Shown: one piece after another, positions 25,142 to 34,960 of the stretch
Layout of the letters: each line of letters starts with the position of its first letter
Position numbering within the stretch: the stretch's first letter is position 1
Source: Wenyingzhuangia sp. 2_MG-2023
GTDB lineage: Bacteria; Bacteroidota; Bacteroidia; Flavobacteriales; Flavobacteriaceae
Length of the DNA: 64,000 nt
Assembly (NCBI RefSeq): GCF_030548295.1
Contig: NZ_JAUOSB010000001.1
Coordinates: 186,001 to 250,000 of the forward strand
Direction of reading: 5' to 3'
Program-made: the position numbers and the translations under genes
The notes under the pieces: generated by a model
Database searches by the model: none
The model's input: only the letters and a program-made list of their open reading frames with translations
What the model was told of the DNA's origin: nothing

Positions 25142-26152
25142 ATGAAACACATTACCATAAAGGATGTTGCCAAAAAATTGAATGTGTCTATTTCTACTGT
25201 CTCTAGAGCTTTTAATGACAAATACGACATTAAAAAAGAGACTCGAGATTTAATTTTACAAACGGCACAAGAATTAGGTTACAGACCAAACCCTATTGCT
25301 AGAAAACTAATTCAGCAGCGATCTTTCAATATAGGAATTGTCGTACCTGAGTTTGAAAACAGTTTTTTTCCGCAAATAATGTTGGGAGCTCAAGAAGTAT
25401 TGCACAACAAAGGTTATCAAGTTTTAATCATGCAATCCAATTATTCTTGGGAAATAGAACGTAAAAATGTAGAAACTTTGGTTGACAACATGGTAGACGG
25501 GCTGATCATATCACTCACTTCTGAAAAACAGAATAACGAATATTACAAAGAGCTTTTAAAACAAGATATTCCCATTGTATTTTTTAACAGAGCTGTGGAT
25601 GAAATTCCAGCATCTAAAGTTTTATTTGATGATTTTAAATGGGCTCTGTTTGCCACCGAGCATTTAATCATGCAAGGATACAGAGACATTGTTCATTTGA
25701 CTGGAACTCATAATTTGACCTTGACCAAAAATCGTTTGAGAGGGTTTGAGCAAGCTCACAGAAAACACAAATTACCTCCTGGAAAAATTATCTCTTGTGG
25801 TTTTAAAATGGAAGATGGAGAAAGAATTGCACAAGAATTAATTGACCGAAACGAAATTCCGAGAGCCATTTTTGCTGCCAATGATTCCTGTGCTATTGGT
25901 GCCATGAATGTTTTTAAACAACATGGTTACAAAATACCAAATGATATTGCCATTGTGGGATTTACGGAATCTAAACTAGCAAAACACACATATCCATCAC
26001 TAACTTCTGTAGAACAACCTACAAGAGACATTGGACAGACATCCGCTAATCTACTACTTGAACAAATTGAAAACAAAGGATTTTTTGTTCCACAAACCAT
26101 TATTCTAAATGGTAGGTTAAATGTTAGAGATTCTTCTATAAAAATAAAATAA
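25142..26152 (+). CDS. LacI-family transcriptional regulator
   Basis: 336 residues. The N-terminus ITIKDVAKKLNVSISTVSRAFND is the LacI helix-turn-helix, followed by the hinge helix region YRPNPIARKLIQQ. The periplasmic-binding-protein-like effector domain runs from about 60 to the end (IGIVVPEFENSFFPQIMLGAQE, DGLIISLTSE, AAND-S-AIGAMNVFKQHGYKIPNDIAIVGFTES). The start is well placed after the operator pair. Likely a repressor of the symporter operon, itself, and through the third operator at 6247 the GH2/sulfatase operon. The inducer is presumably a degradation product taken up by the symporter. Confidence 0.95.
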   Translation: MKHITIKDVAKKLNVSISTVSRAFNDKYDIKKETRDLILQTAQELGYRPNPIARKLIQQRSFNIGIVVPEFENSFFPQIMLGAQEVLHNKGYQVLIMQSNYSWEIERKNVETLVDNMVDGLIISLTSEKQNNEYYKELLKQDIPIVFFNRAVDEIPASKVLFDDFKWALFATEHLIMQGYRDIVHLTGTHNLTLTKNRLRGFEQAHRKHKLPPGKIISCGFKMEDGERIAQELIDRNEIPRAIFAANDSCAIGAMNVFKQHGYKIPNDIAIVGFTESKLAKHTYPSLTSVEQPTRDIGQTSANLLLEQIENKGFFVPQTIILNGRLNVRDSSIKIK

Positions 26153-26210
26153 AAACACATATCTTTCTTAGAAAAAAACATATATAATGTATTACAGCAC
26201 TAAACTAAAT

Positions 26211-26218
26211 TAGATTTG
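26211..26218 (+). promoter_or_regulatory. Candidate Bacteroidota -7 promoter box
   Basis: TAGATTTG fits the TAnnTTTG form of Bacteroidota promoters and lies 87 bases before the hybrid regulator start at 26305. No good -33 TTG is seen at the right distance, so this is tentative. Confidence 0.3.
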
Positions 26219-26304
26219 CTTCCCTTTCTAAACTAGCAAAGTTGTAATTTATGTTGATTTTATCTACTATTTTTTAAGCATTTTCACAATTTTAAAGACC
26301 ATAC

Positions 26305-29300
26305 ATGCCTACTAAAATTTTAAAAATAATTCTTGCTTTATTGATAGTTTTTACAACTATTCATTCAAATTTCGCACAACATTCTATTGCCTTTTCTCAT
26401 CTTTCCGTAAATGATGGATTGTCTCAAAGCGACATCAATACCATCTACCAAAGTAATGATGGCTATATGTGGTTTGGAACACATGATGGACTGAACAAAT
26501 ATGACGGCTATAACTTTAATCATTATAGACCCAACCCAATTACAAACAGTCTTAGCAGTAATTTAATTTACGTGATTGTAGGAAATCGAAAAGGAAATAT
26601 GTGGATTGGTACCACAGGTAGTGGTCTCGATTATTTAAATACGGTAACAGGTAAAGTCATTAATTACAAGCACAACACTCACAAAAAAAACAGCTTAAGA
26701 AGTAATTATATTTCTAGTTTGCTTTACGACAACAAAAACAGATTGTGGATTGGTACAAGTAAAGGTTTAGACATGGTTGACTGTACTAGCCAACAAGATA
26801 GTCTAGAATTCCAACACATAGAAATAGAAAATAAAAGCCTACAAAACCATCGAATAAACACCATTTACCAAAGAAAAAATGGAGATATTTATGCAGGTGA
26901 TAACAAATTTATATACAAGCTATACAAAGAAAATGGTAAGATTAAATTTAAAAAGATAAACCAAAAATTAGGTCTAAGACAAACTGCAATTAAATCCATA
27001 ACAGAAGATAAAAACCAAAAATTAATTGTAGGTACTAGCAATGGAGCATATATAGAAAATAAAGAAAAAGGAACCCTTTTTGAATTTAGTCCCATTAGCA
27101 TTATTGAGATTGTAGTTGACAATATGAATCATATTTGGATAGGTACCACAAAAGGACTAAGGTATTATAAAAACGAAGAGAATCAAGAACTACCAACTCA
27201 CGAAAACACCTTTACCAATGATGCTAACGACCCAAACAGTATTAGCAAAAACGTAATTGTATCGCTATACAAAGACCTAACAGGTATTATTTGGGTAGGA
27301 ACCAATGGTGGTGGAGTTAACAAGTTTGACCCTCAAAGAAAACCTTTTTTGCATATAAAAAAAACATCTAGTCCAACCAGCCTAAGCTACAATAAAATAC
27401 GTTCCATTTTTGAAGACAGCAACAATACATTGTGGATTGGTACCGAGGGGGGAGATTTAAACATGGAACTTTCTACAAGTAAAAAATACAGTTCATGGAA
27501 GCACATTTCTTCATTCTCAAAAACATTTTGTTTAAACGAAATAAAAACAAACAATAAAAAATTTCTGCTTATAGGTTCTGAAGGAGGCCATTCTTTTTCC
27601 TATATAGACATTACAAATCCAATTCCCGAAAACAGAAACATAAAACGAAGTCCTATAGACCCCAATATAGGTAGTAGCGTTTTTACTATTATGGTTGATC
27701 ATCGTAATTATATTTGGATAGGATCTTATAGTAAGGGTGTTTTTGTTTATAAAATAAACGAGAACGATGAGTTTCAAATGATAAAAGAATTTAGTCACAA
27801 TGCTAATGATCCAAAATCTATTGGAAACAATATAATTAGAAATATTTACGAAGATTCTAAACACAATATTTGGTTTGCAACAAGTAATGGTCTTAGCAAA
27901 CTAGCATTTGATGAGGTTGACAAAGAAAAACCAGAATTCACAACCTATAGAAACATTCCAAAAGATGAGACTAGCATTAGTTTGAATTACATTTTATCAC
28001 TTTACGAAAGTAAAAAAGGAGAATTGTGGATTGGTACGTTTGGCGGAGGTATAAACAAATTAACCACCTCTCTTACTGAAAACAAGGCTCAATTCAAAAG
28101 ATATTCTGGAAAAGATGGATTGCCAAATGACGTCATCAAAGGAGTTCTAGAAGATGACAAAAACAATTTATGGATTTCTACCAATAATGGAATTTCTAAA
28201 TTCAACCCAGAGTTAGGAACCTTTAAAAATTACAATATTTACGATGGTCTTCAAAGCAATGAATTTCAAGAACTAGCATGCTATAAAAAAGCTGATGGTG
28301 AAATGTTTTTTGGAGGGATTAACGGGTTTAGTGTTTTTTATCCAAGTGAAATTAAAGACAATCCTTATGCTCCAATAACCACCATAACCAAAATGTCTCT
28401 TTTTAACGAAGTAATTGAGCCTGGTAAAAAAACAAACGGTGTGGTCATCTTAAATCAGTCTATTGATAAGACCCACAAAATAGAGCTAAATCATTTTCAA
28501 AATAGTTTAACTTTTGAATTTGCTGCCTTACAATATTCATCACCATTAAAAAATCAATACGCATACAAATTAGATGGTTTTGAAACCAAATGGAATTATA
28601 CAAACTCTAAAAAAAGATTTGCTACGTACACAAACTTAGCTCCTGGCAACTATTTATTTAGTGTAAAATCTTCTAATGGTGATGGAGTATGGAACAACAA
28701 TGCTAAAAAAATATTTATCAAAATAACACCTCCTTTTTGGAAAACAATTTGGGCATATATAATATATGTATTGCTTATTATTGGTTTGTTAATCAGTTTC
28801 TGGAAATTTACATTGATCAAAACAGAGAAAAAACACGAATTAGAATTAGAACACATAGAAAAGGAGAAATACGAAGAATTACAACAAATGAAAATGGAAT
28901 TTTTCACCAATATATCTCACGAATTTAGAACTCCTCTAACCCTCATCAAAGGGCCTTTAGAATACCTACAGAAAAAAGGAAAAGAATTAGAATACAATGT
29001 TATTCAGAACCAATATTCTTTAATGGAAAAAAATACCGATTACCTGCTAAGATTGGTTACACAGTTGCTAGATTTCCAAAAAATGGACAAAGGAAAAATG
29101 GGATTGACTATTTACAAAAAAAACATTGCTCGTTTTGTAAAGGAAGTTGCAGAACCTTTTAAATTTATCAGCGAAAAGAAAAACATCCAATATTCTATCA
29201 GATCTGAAGAAGATGCTATTTACAGTTATTTTAGTCCAGATGCACTAGAAAAAGTAATGAACAATCTATTGTCTAATGCCTTTAAATTCTGTCCAGAAGG

Positions 29301-30525
29301 AGGAATTGTTGATGTTTATGTGTACATTAAAAACACTTATCATTCAGACAGATTGACCAAAGGCTCTGTTTATAAAAGAGTGGTTATTGAAGTGAAAGAT
29401 TCAGGATCTGGAATTTCTGAGGCTAAAAAACAAAGAATTTTCAATCGTTTTTATAGCAACTCTGCAAAAGAATTGGCAAATCCTACAGGTACAGGAATTG
29501 GACTGAGTTACACCAAAAGCTTGATAGACCTACACCAGGGAAGCATAGCTGTGGTAGATAATGAATTGGGAGGAACTACGTTTGCCATAAATATACCGCA
29601 AGAAAAACAAGCTTATATTGACAAGCCTAATATTGAATTTGGTAATGAAACAGACAATGTAAGTACCACTACCGCTTACGTATCATCAGCACACATTATT
29701 TCTGTTGAAGACGAAAGAAATGATCAGGAAATGATTGCAAAAAGACCTGAACTTCCTATCATACTTGTTGTTGATGACAATGAAGATATTCGAATGTTTA
29801 TTAGACAAGCACTTCAAAAAGACTACAATATTCTTGAAGCAGAAAACGGATTAAAAGGCTTTGAAATTGCTAAAAAAGAGGTTCCAAACATTATTATTAG
29901 TGATTATGTAATGCCCGAAATGGATGGTGTAGAATTTTGTAAAAAATGTAAAGATTTGGCAGAAACAAGCCACATTCCTTTCATGCTTTTGACAGCAAAA
30001 ACATCTAAAGAAAATGAATATTTAGGATTAGAAAGTGGAGCTGACGATTACATTACCAAACCATTCAATTTAGAATCTTTGCAATTAAAAATTAAAAATA
30101 TCATCTCTAGACGTAATCGTTTGAGAAAACGATTCAATCAAGAAATTATTCTAAAACCTGAAGACGTAACAGTAACTTCAACTGATGAAATTTTCTTGAA
30201 AAATGCAATGGAAGTGGTAGAAAAAAACATGATGAACACGGAATTTAGTGTAGAAATGTTGGTAAAAGAAATGAATGTAAGTAGAAGTAACTTGTATCTA
30301 AAATTAAAAGAAATCACAGGATTGTCTTCTAGTGAGTTCATTCGTAGCATCCGATTGAAGAGAGCTGTTCAATTGCTTAAAAAAAGTGACTTGTCTGTAA
30401 AAGAAATCATGTACATGACCGGCTTTAATAGTCCTTCATACTTTGCAAAGTGTTTCAAAAAACAATTTAACATGACTCCTAGTGAATACATTAGCAGTAA
30501 TGATATCGACATCAAAAAAGGTTAA
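26305..30525 (+). CDS. Hybrid two-component system regulator (one-protein sensor kinase, receiver and AraC output)
   Basis: 1406 residues. Signal peptide, then many regulator-propeller repeats of the form NLWIGT-GGGL (to about 690), a Y_Y_Y domain (about 720-805) and one membrane segment (814-835). The kinase domain has HisKA His872 (NISHEFRTPLTLIKG) and an ATP site (NNLLSNAFKFCPEGG, DSGSGI, GTGIGLSYTKSL). A receiver follows with phospho-acceptor Asp1200 (IIISDYVMPEMDG), then an AraC DNA-binding domain (about 1296-1400). This is the standard periplasm-sensing regulator of glycan loci: a released oligosaccharide binds the propeller pair and the same protein activates genes. Here it sits beside a LacI repressor, so the locus has two sensors, one periplasmic and one cytoplasmic. 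Confidence 0.97.
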   Translation: MPTKILKIILALLIVFTTIHSNFAQHSIAFSHLSVNDGLSQSDINTIYQSNDGYMWFGTHDGLNKYDGYNFNHYRPNPITNSLSSNLIYVIVGNRKGNMWIGTTGSGLDYLNTVTGKVINYKHNTHKKNSLRSNYISSLLYDNKNRLWIGTSKGLDMVDCTSQQDSLEFQHIEIENKSLQNHRINTIYQRKNGDIYAGDNKFIYKLYKENGKIKFKKINQKLGLRQTAIKSITEDKNQKLIVGTSNGAYIENKEKGTLFEFSPISIIEIVVDNMNHIWIGTTKGLRYYKNEENQELPTHENTFTNDANDPNSISKNVIVSLYKDLTGIIWVGTNGGGVNKFDPQRKPFLHIKKTSSPTSLSYNKIRSIFEDSNNTLWIGTEGGDLNMELSTSKKYSSWKHISSFSKTFCLNEIKTNNKKFLLIGSEGGHSFSYIDITNPIPENRNIKRSPIDPNIGSSVFTIMVDHRNYIWIGSYSKGVFVYKINENDEFQMIKEFSHNANDPKSIGNNIIRNIYEDSKHNIWFATSNGLSKLAFDEVDKEKPEFTTYRNIPKDETSISLNYILSLYESKKGELWIGTFGGGINKLTTSLTENKAQFKRYSGKDGLPNDVIKGVLEDDKNNLWISTNNGISKFNPELGTFKNYNIYDGLQSNEFQELACYKKADGEMFFGGINGFSVFYPSEIKDNPYAPITTITKMSLFNEVIEPGKKTNGVVILNQSIDKTHKIELNHFQNSLTFEFAALQYSSPLKNQYAYKLDGFETKWNYTNSKKRFATYTNLAPGNYLFSVKSSNGDGVWNNNAKKIFIKITPPFWKTIWAYIIYVLLIIGLLISFWKFTLIKTEKKHELELEHIEKEKYEELQQMKMEFFTNISHEFRTPLTLIKGPLEYLQKKGKELEYNVIQNQYSLMEKNTDYLLRLVTQLLDFQKMDKGKMGLTIYKKNIARFVKEVAEPFKFISEKKNIQYSIRSEEDAIYSYFSPDALEKVMNNLLSNAFKFCPEGGIVDVYVYIKNTYHSDRLTKGSVYKRVVIEVKDSGSGISEAKKQRIFNRFYSNSAKELANPTGTGIGLSYTKSLIDLHQGSIAVVDNELGGTTFAINIPQEKQAYIDKPNIEFGNETDNVSTTTAYVSSAHIISVEDERNDQEMIAKRPELPIILVVDDNEDIRMFIRQALQKDYNILEAENGLKGFEIAKKEVPNIIISDYVMPEMDGVEFCKKCKDLAETSHIPFMLLTAKTSKENEYLGLESGADDYITKPFNLESLQLKIKNIISRRNRLRKRFNQEIILKPEDVTVTSTDEIFLKNAMEVVEKNMMNTEFSVEMLVKEMNVSRSNLYLKLKEITGLSSSEFIRSIRLKRAVQLLKKSDLSVKEIMYMTGFNSPSYFAKCFKKQFNMTPSEYISSNDIDIKKG

Positions 30526-30552
30526 AAAAATACCATATACATAATGAAAATT

Positions 30553-30593
30553 AAAAAACATGCTATTATTATAAATAATAGCATGTTTTTTTT
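30553..30593 (+). terminator. Rho-independent terminator
   Basis: Twelve-base-pair stem (CATGCTATTATT / AATAATAGCATG), 3-base loop, preceded by A6 and followed by T8. It lies 27 bases after the hybrid regulator gene. Confidence 0.9.
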
Positions 30594-30636
30594 CATTAAA
30601 AATAAATATATTTACGCTAAAATCAGATAGTTTAAA

Positions 30637-32256
30637 ATGAAAACTAAGAAACTCCTTTTTGCCTTGCTAATGATTTTGTCATTACAATTGACATACGGTC
30701 AAATTACAACCGTAAAACACAAAAACCACAAAACTTTTGACATCCCAAAATGGGAAGTTATAGACATCGTCATTAAAAGCAAAACGAACATAAAACAACC
30801 TTACCGTTCAGATTTTGGTGCTGTTTTTACCCATGAAAATGGAACTACTCAAAAAGTCCCAGGTTTTTATAATGGAAACAACGAATGGATTGTTCGTTTT
30901 TCTAGCTCACTAAAAGGAAAATGGAGTTATATTACCTATGCTGAAAGTTCTAAATTGAAAAATAAAAAAGCAAAAATTTCAGTAACAGATGCCAAAGAAA
31001 ATAAACACGGAGCCATTGTAATCAACCAAAAAAACACAAAACGTTTTAGTTACCAAGACGGAACACCTTACTTTCTTTTGGCTTTTGAATGTGACTGGTT
31101 GTATGCTTTGGATTATCACAACAAAAAAGAAATTCCCAAAACAGATCATTTACTAAATCTTATTCAAGAAAATGGATTCAATCAAGTAGTAATGAATGTA
31201 TTTTCATATGACGTAAGTTGGAAAAAAGATGAAAAATTAAAAGAGCATCCTGAACATGAATTTGGAGGTCCAAAAGATATATTTCCTTTTTTAGGAAACA
31301 ATGACCATCCTGATTTTTCTTCTTTAAATCCAGAGTTTTTCAAAAAATTAGATCGAACTATCAGCATGATGAACGACAAACAAATTGTTTCTCATTTGAT
31401 GATTTATGTATGGAACAAATTGGTTGCTTGGCCTGAAATGTATTCAGAAGCAGACAACATGTATTTTGATTATGTTGTAAAACGTTACCAAGCTTTTCCA
31501 AACATGCTTTGGGACATTTCTAAAGAAGCTTTGTATTATGGAAGAGCAGACACTAAATACATTAACGAAAGAGTAGATAGAGTTAGAAAACTAGACAGCT
31601 ACAAAAGATTGTTAACCGTTCACGATTATGGCTACTGCAACAAAAATCCTGAGAAAGTGGATTTTATTTCTAGCCAAAACTGGTCACATAACATATACGA
31701 TACTATGTTAGAAGCAGGTCAAAAATTTGACAAAAAACCAGTATTCAATATTGAGCACGGAGGTTACGAAGAATCTCCTTACACTGTTTTTACAGGAAAC
31801 TATGACAATGCTGAATATTGTTTAAGAAGAAACTATATGTGCTTATTTTCTGGAGTCTACACTACTTATTACTGGCAAGGAACGTCATGGAATGCAATTA
31901 TTTACAATCCTTTTGAACAACCAAAAGGTGTCTACAAACCTAAGTTTGATTATTTTAAACACATGAATTCTTTGTTTAAGAATTTAGATTTTAGCACTTT
32001 TAAGCCTGTTCCTCATAAAAACGCTGGAGTTTACAATTTATCTGACGACAAAGGAACCGTTTTATTATACGTGCCAAAAGAAAACCACAGTATACGTGTT
32101 TGGTTCTTTAAAAAAGAATTGAAAAACAGAACTTTTGAGTGGTTCAACACATTAACAGGAGAAAGACAACCTTACTCAGGCCCAACAGCAGGTCAATATA
32201 TGTCTCCTTGGAGCGGACAAGCAGATGCCGTTCTTATTTCTAAACTAATCAAATAA
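30637..32256 (+). CDS. DUF5060/DUF4038-type TIM-barrel glycosidase, secreted
   Basis: 539 residues with signal peptide MKTKKLLFALLMILSLQLTYG. Residues about 30-120 form the DUF5060 Ig-like domain (KWEVIDIVIKSK, WIVRFSSSLKGKWSY). Residues about 130-450 form an apiosidase-like (DUF4038/GH140-type) barrel with FLLAFECDWLYALD, DISKEALYYGR (Glu297, likely acid/base) and PVFNIEHGGYEE (Glu373, likely nucleophile). The end (about 460-539) matches the small C-terminal beta domain usual in these proteins. It forms a two-gene unit with the ThuA-DUF1080 gene (gap 5 bases). Substrate is not known; relatives cleave apiose- or sugar-acid-linked side chains, and the sulfated-glycan setting suggests another side chain (inference). 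Confidence 0.82.
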   Translation: MKTKKLLFALLMILSLQLTYGQITTVKHKNHKTFDIPKWEVIDIVIKSKTNIKQPYRSDFGAVFTHENGTTQKVPGFYNGNNEWIVRFSSSLKGKWSYITYAESSKLKNKKAKISVTDAKENKHGAIVINQKNTKRFSYQDGTPYFLLAFECDWLYALDYHNKKEIPKTDHLLNLIQENGFNQVVMNVFSYDVSWKKDEKLKEHPEHEFGGPKDIFPFLGNNDHPDFSSLNPEFFKKLDRTISMMNDKQIVSHLMIYVWNKLVAWPEMYSEADNMYFDYVVKRYQAFPNMLWDISKEALYYGRADTKYINERVDRVRKLDSYKRLLTVHDYGYCNKNPEKVDFISSQNWSHNIYDTMLEAGQKFDKKPVFNIEHGGYEESPYTVFTGNYDNAEYCLRRNYMCLFSGVYTTYYWQGTSWNAIIYNPFEQPKGVYKPKFDYFKHMNSLFKNLDFSTFKPVPHKNAGVYNLSDDKGTVLLYVPKENHSIRVWFFKKELKNRTFEWFNTLTGERQPYSGPTAGQYMSPWSGQADAVLISKLIK

Positions 32257-32261
32257 CAGCC

Positions 32262-33821
32262 ATGAAATTTCACAAATTAAAGTACATCGTTCCCATTGTT
32301 TTAACTTTTATTTTAGCTGCCTGTGCTACTCAAAAAGAAGTAAATCAAAAACAAATCAATAAGAAAGTTCTTGTTTTTTCTAAAACAGCAGGCTTTAGAC
32401 ACAAGTCCATCCCTACAGGAATTTCAACATTAAAAGAGATGGCTGAAAGAAAACAGTGGCAAATAGATTTTACCGAAGATGCATCGTTATTTAACGACGT
32501 TAATTTGCAACAATACCAAACCATTGTTTTCTTAAATACCACAGGAGATGTTTTGAACAGAACCGAGGAAAAAGCGTTTGAGAACTACATTAGAAACGGT
32601 GGTGGATACCTGGGAATTCACGCAGCAACAGATACTGAATATGACTGGCCATTTTATGCAGAAATGATTGGAGCACAGTTTGCATCACACCCTAAACAAC
32701 AGACAGTTACATTGATCAAAAATAAAGATTGTAAGCATCCTGCTACTGATCATTTGCCTGATAGTTTTAATAAATTTGACGAATGGTACAATTTTAAAAA
32801 ACCTGTAGCAAAACACGCTAATATTTTATTATCTCTAGATGAAAGCAGTTATACTGGAAAAAGAATGGGAGCAGAACACCCTATTGCATGGTACCATACG
32901 TACGAAGGTGGACGTGTTTTTTATACTGGAATGGGACATACTGATAAAATATATACTGATCCAGATTTTATAACCCACATAGAAAAAGGAATTGACTGGA
33001 CTTTAGGAAATATAGAAGTAGAAATTCCAGAAAAAGGAATTTCTATGTTGGACACAAAACTTTCTAATTGGGATATTTGGATGGGAATTCCTCACACATC
33101 CGTAAAAAATCTAGAGGCTCCTAAGTTTGACAACGTTATGAAAAAGGAGGGTATCCCTTTAGGCTTGCACAACGACCCTAAACAGGTATATTCTGTAATT
33201 GAAGAAAATGGAGAACCTGTATTAAAAATTACAGGTGAAATTTATGGTGGATTGACAAGCAAAGACGAATTTCAAAACTATCATTTTTCTGCTCAATTCA
33301 AATGGGGAGAAAAAAAATGGGAACCAAGATTAAAAACCAAAAGAGATAGCGGAATTATTTACCATGCTAAAGGACCTCATGGAGCGTTTTGGAAAACCTG
33401 GATGTCTTGCTTAGAGTTTCAAGTACAAGAAGGTGACTGTGGAGATTTTTTCCCTTTAGGAACCTTAAAAGGAGATACTCCAGCAGACTCAAAAACAAAC
33501 AGCAAAGGAAAAACATACCACGTGTACAATCCTAAATCTAAAACATACTTTACTGGAAGTGTTTCCAAATCTGAATTGCATGAAAAACCAAACGGAGAAT
33601 GGAATACTATTGAAATTTACTGTTTAGGTGATGAAAGTATTCACTTGGTGAATGGGCATGTAGTCAACCGAGTTAAAAATGCAAGACAAAAAATTAATGG
33701 AAAAATGATTCCTGTAACCAAAGGTAAAATTCAAATTCAGTCAGAAGCTGCTGAAGTTTATTACAAAGACATCGTAATTACACCTATCAAAAAATTCCCT
33801 AAAAAATATGACAAGTTGTAG
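32262..33821 (+). CDS. ThuA-DUF1080 fusion lipoprotein
   Basis: 519 residues with lipoprotein signal FILAAC (Cys21). Residues about 35-250 are a ThuA-like domain of the class I amidotransferase fold (VLVFSKTAGFRHKSI, GGGYLGIHAATDTEYDWPFYAEMIGAQF, HPIAWYHTYEGGRVFYTGMGHT). Residues about 320-510 are a DUF1080 jelly roll (GEIYGGLTSKDEFQNYHFSAQFKWG, SGIIYHAKGP, SCLEFQVQEGDCGDFF, GEWNTIEIYCLGDESIHLVNG). ThuA proteins belong to 3-keto-sugar (trehalose/sucrose) utilisation in other bacteria, and DUF1080 acts on 3-keto-glycosides, so the fusion supports a keto-sugar route. Second gene of the unit begun at 30637, ended by the terminator at 33846. Confidence 0.9.
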   Translation: MKFHKLKYIVPIVLTFILAACATQKEVNQKQINKKVLVFSKTAGFRHKSIPTGISTLKEMAERKQWQIDFTEDASLFNDVNLQQYQTIVFLNTTGDVLNRTEEKAFENYIRNGGGYLGIHAATDTEYDWPFYAEMIGAQFASHPKQQTVTLIKNKDCKHPATDHLPDSFNKFDEWYNFKKPVAKHANILLSLDESSYTGKRMGAEHPIAWYHTYEGGRVFYTGMGHTDKIYTDPDFITHIEKGIDWTLGNIEVEIPEKGISMLDTKLSNWDIWMGIPHTSVKNLEAPKFDNVMKKEGIPLGLHNDPKQVYSVIEENGEPVLKITGEIYGGLTSKDEFQNYHFSAQFKWGEKKWEPRLKTKRDSGIIYHAKGPHGAFWKTWMSCLEFQVQEGDCGDFFPLGTLKGDTPADSKTNSKGKTYHVYNPKSKTYFTGSVSKSELHEKPNGEWNTIEIYCLGDESIHLVNGHVVNRVKNARQKINGKMIPVTKGKIQIQSEAAEVYYKDIVITPIKKFPKKYDKL

Positions 33822-33845
33822 TATTTTTTAAATTTTAAAACCCAG

Positions 33846-33885
33846 AAAGGGATTTCTTAATCAATTTAAGAAATCCCTTTTTTTT
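33846..33885 (+). terminator. Rho-independent terminator
   Basis: Fifteen-base-pair stem (AAAGGGATTTCTTAA / TTAAGAAATCCCTTT), 5-base loop, long T run. It closes the 30637-33821 unit. The rest of the gap to 34080 shows nothing beyond AT-rich DNA. Confidence 0.92.
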
Positions 33886-34079
33886 ATTGTGTTGATGTTC
33901 TCCGGTTTCTGAATTTTTAACAGAAATAAAATCTTTACAAAAACACAAATGTTTGTTCCTAAAAAATTGTTTTCTATAGAGACTATTTATAAAATTGCAT
34001 TTTACGATACGTTCTTAATTTGGATATCAATTTTATAAATGAAAACGTATATTATTCACTGCCCTAATCCATCAAACAT

Positions 34080-34955
34080 ATGTCTGATTTATTGATCAAA
34101 GCCTTTTTACCCTTGTCACTTGCCATGATTATGTTTGGAATGGGAATGACTTTGACTCCAAATGATTTTAAAAGTGTATTTCAACATCCAAAAGCGGTAA
34201 TCATTGGTCTTATCAACCAAATTGTGCTTTTGCCTTTGCTAGCTTTTTTACTAGCACTTATCTTTCAACTAGATGCTGTTATGGCTGTAGGAATTGTCAT
34301 TTTAGCTGCTTGCCCTGGTGGACCTACAAGCAATATGATTACCCAAATTTGCAATGGAAATATCGCTTTATCCGTAACGTTGACCGCTATTGCCAGTTTT
34401 ACGAGTATTGTTACCATTAACATTATTGCTTCTTATGCCTTGGATTATTTTGGAACAACAACTGCCATTATCAAATTACCAATAGTAGATACCACACTAC
34501 AAATTATGACCATCACTTTGATTCCTATTTCTTTAGGAATGTTGGTTCGTAAATTTAAAACTGGTTTTGCCATTCGTATGGAAAAACCCATGAAAATAGC
34601 CTCAACATCTATTTTTGTATTGATTTTTATTGGAATTATAGCTACCAATTTTAGTTTGTTAGGAGATGCGCTAAAAAGAATTGGGGTGGTTACTCTTTTG
34701 CTCAACATTGGTACTATTGGACTGGGATATATGGTTGCAAAAATTTTTAAACTAAATTACAAAGATGCTATTGCTATTGGTGTAGAAGGTGGTATTCAGA
34801 ACGGAACGCTTGCTTTTGTAATTACCACAACCATTTTAAACAATATGGAAATGGCAATCCCCACAGCTGCATATTCTGTTTGGATGTATGCTTCCGCCAG
34901 CATTTTAATGTGGCAATTTGGTAAGAAAAAATCAAATATTGCTTTAAGCGTATAA
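34080..34955 (+). CDS. BASS-family (bile acid:sodium symporter-like) transporter
   Basis: 291 residues with 9-10 hydrophobic segments and no cleaved signal. The opening PLSLAMIMFGMGMTLTPNDF and the CPGGPTSNMITQICNGNIALSVTLTAI stretch are diagnostic of the BASS/SBF family, as is the GGIQNGTLAFVI sodium-site helix near residue 240. Family members carry organic anions with sodium; the substrate here is not predictable. It is a single gene between two terminators, not clearly part of the glycan locus, and convergent with the M16 peptidase gene. Confidence 0.9.
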   Translation: MSDLLIKAFLPLSLAMIMFGMGMTLTPNDFKSVFQHPKAVIIGLINQIVLLPLLAFLLALIFQLDAVMAVGIVILAACPGGPTSNMITQICNGNIALSVTLTAIASFTSIVTINIIASYALDYFGTTTAIIKLPIVDTTLQIMTITLIPISLGMLVRKFKTGFAIRMEKPMKIASTSIFVLIFIGIIATNFSLLGDALKRIGVVTLLLNIGTIGLGYMVAKIFKLNYKDAIAIGVEGGIQNGTLAFVITTTILNNMEMAIPTAAYSVWMYASASILMWQFGKKKSNIALSV

Positions 34956-34960
34956 AAAAA

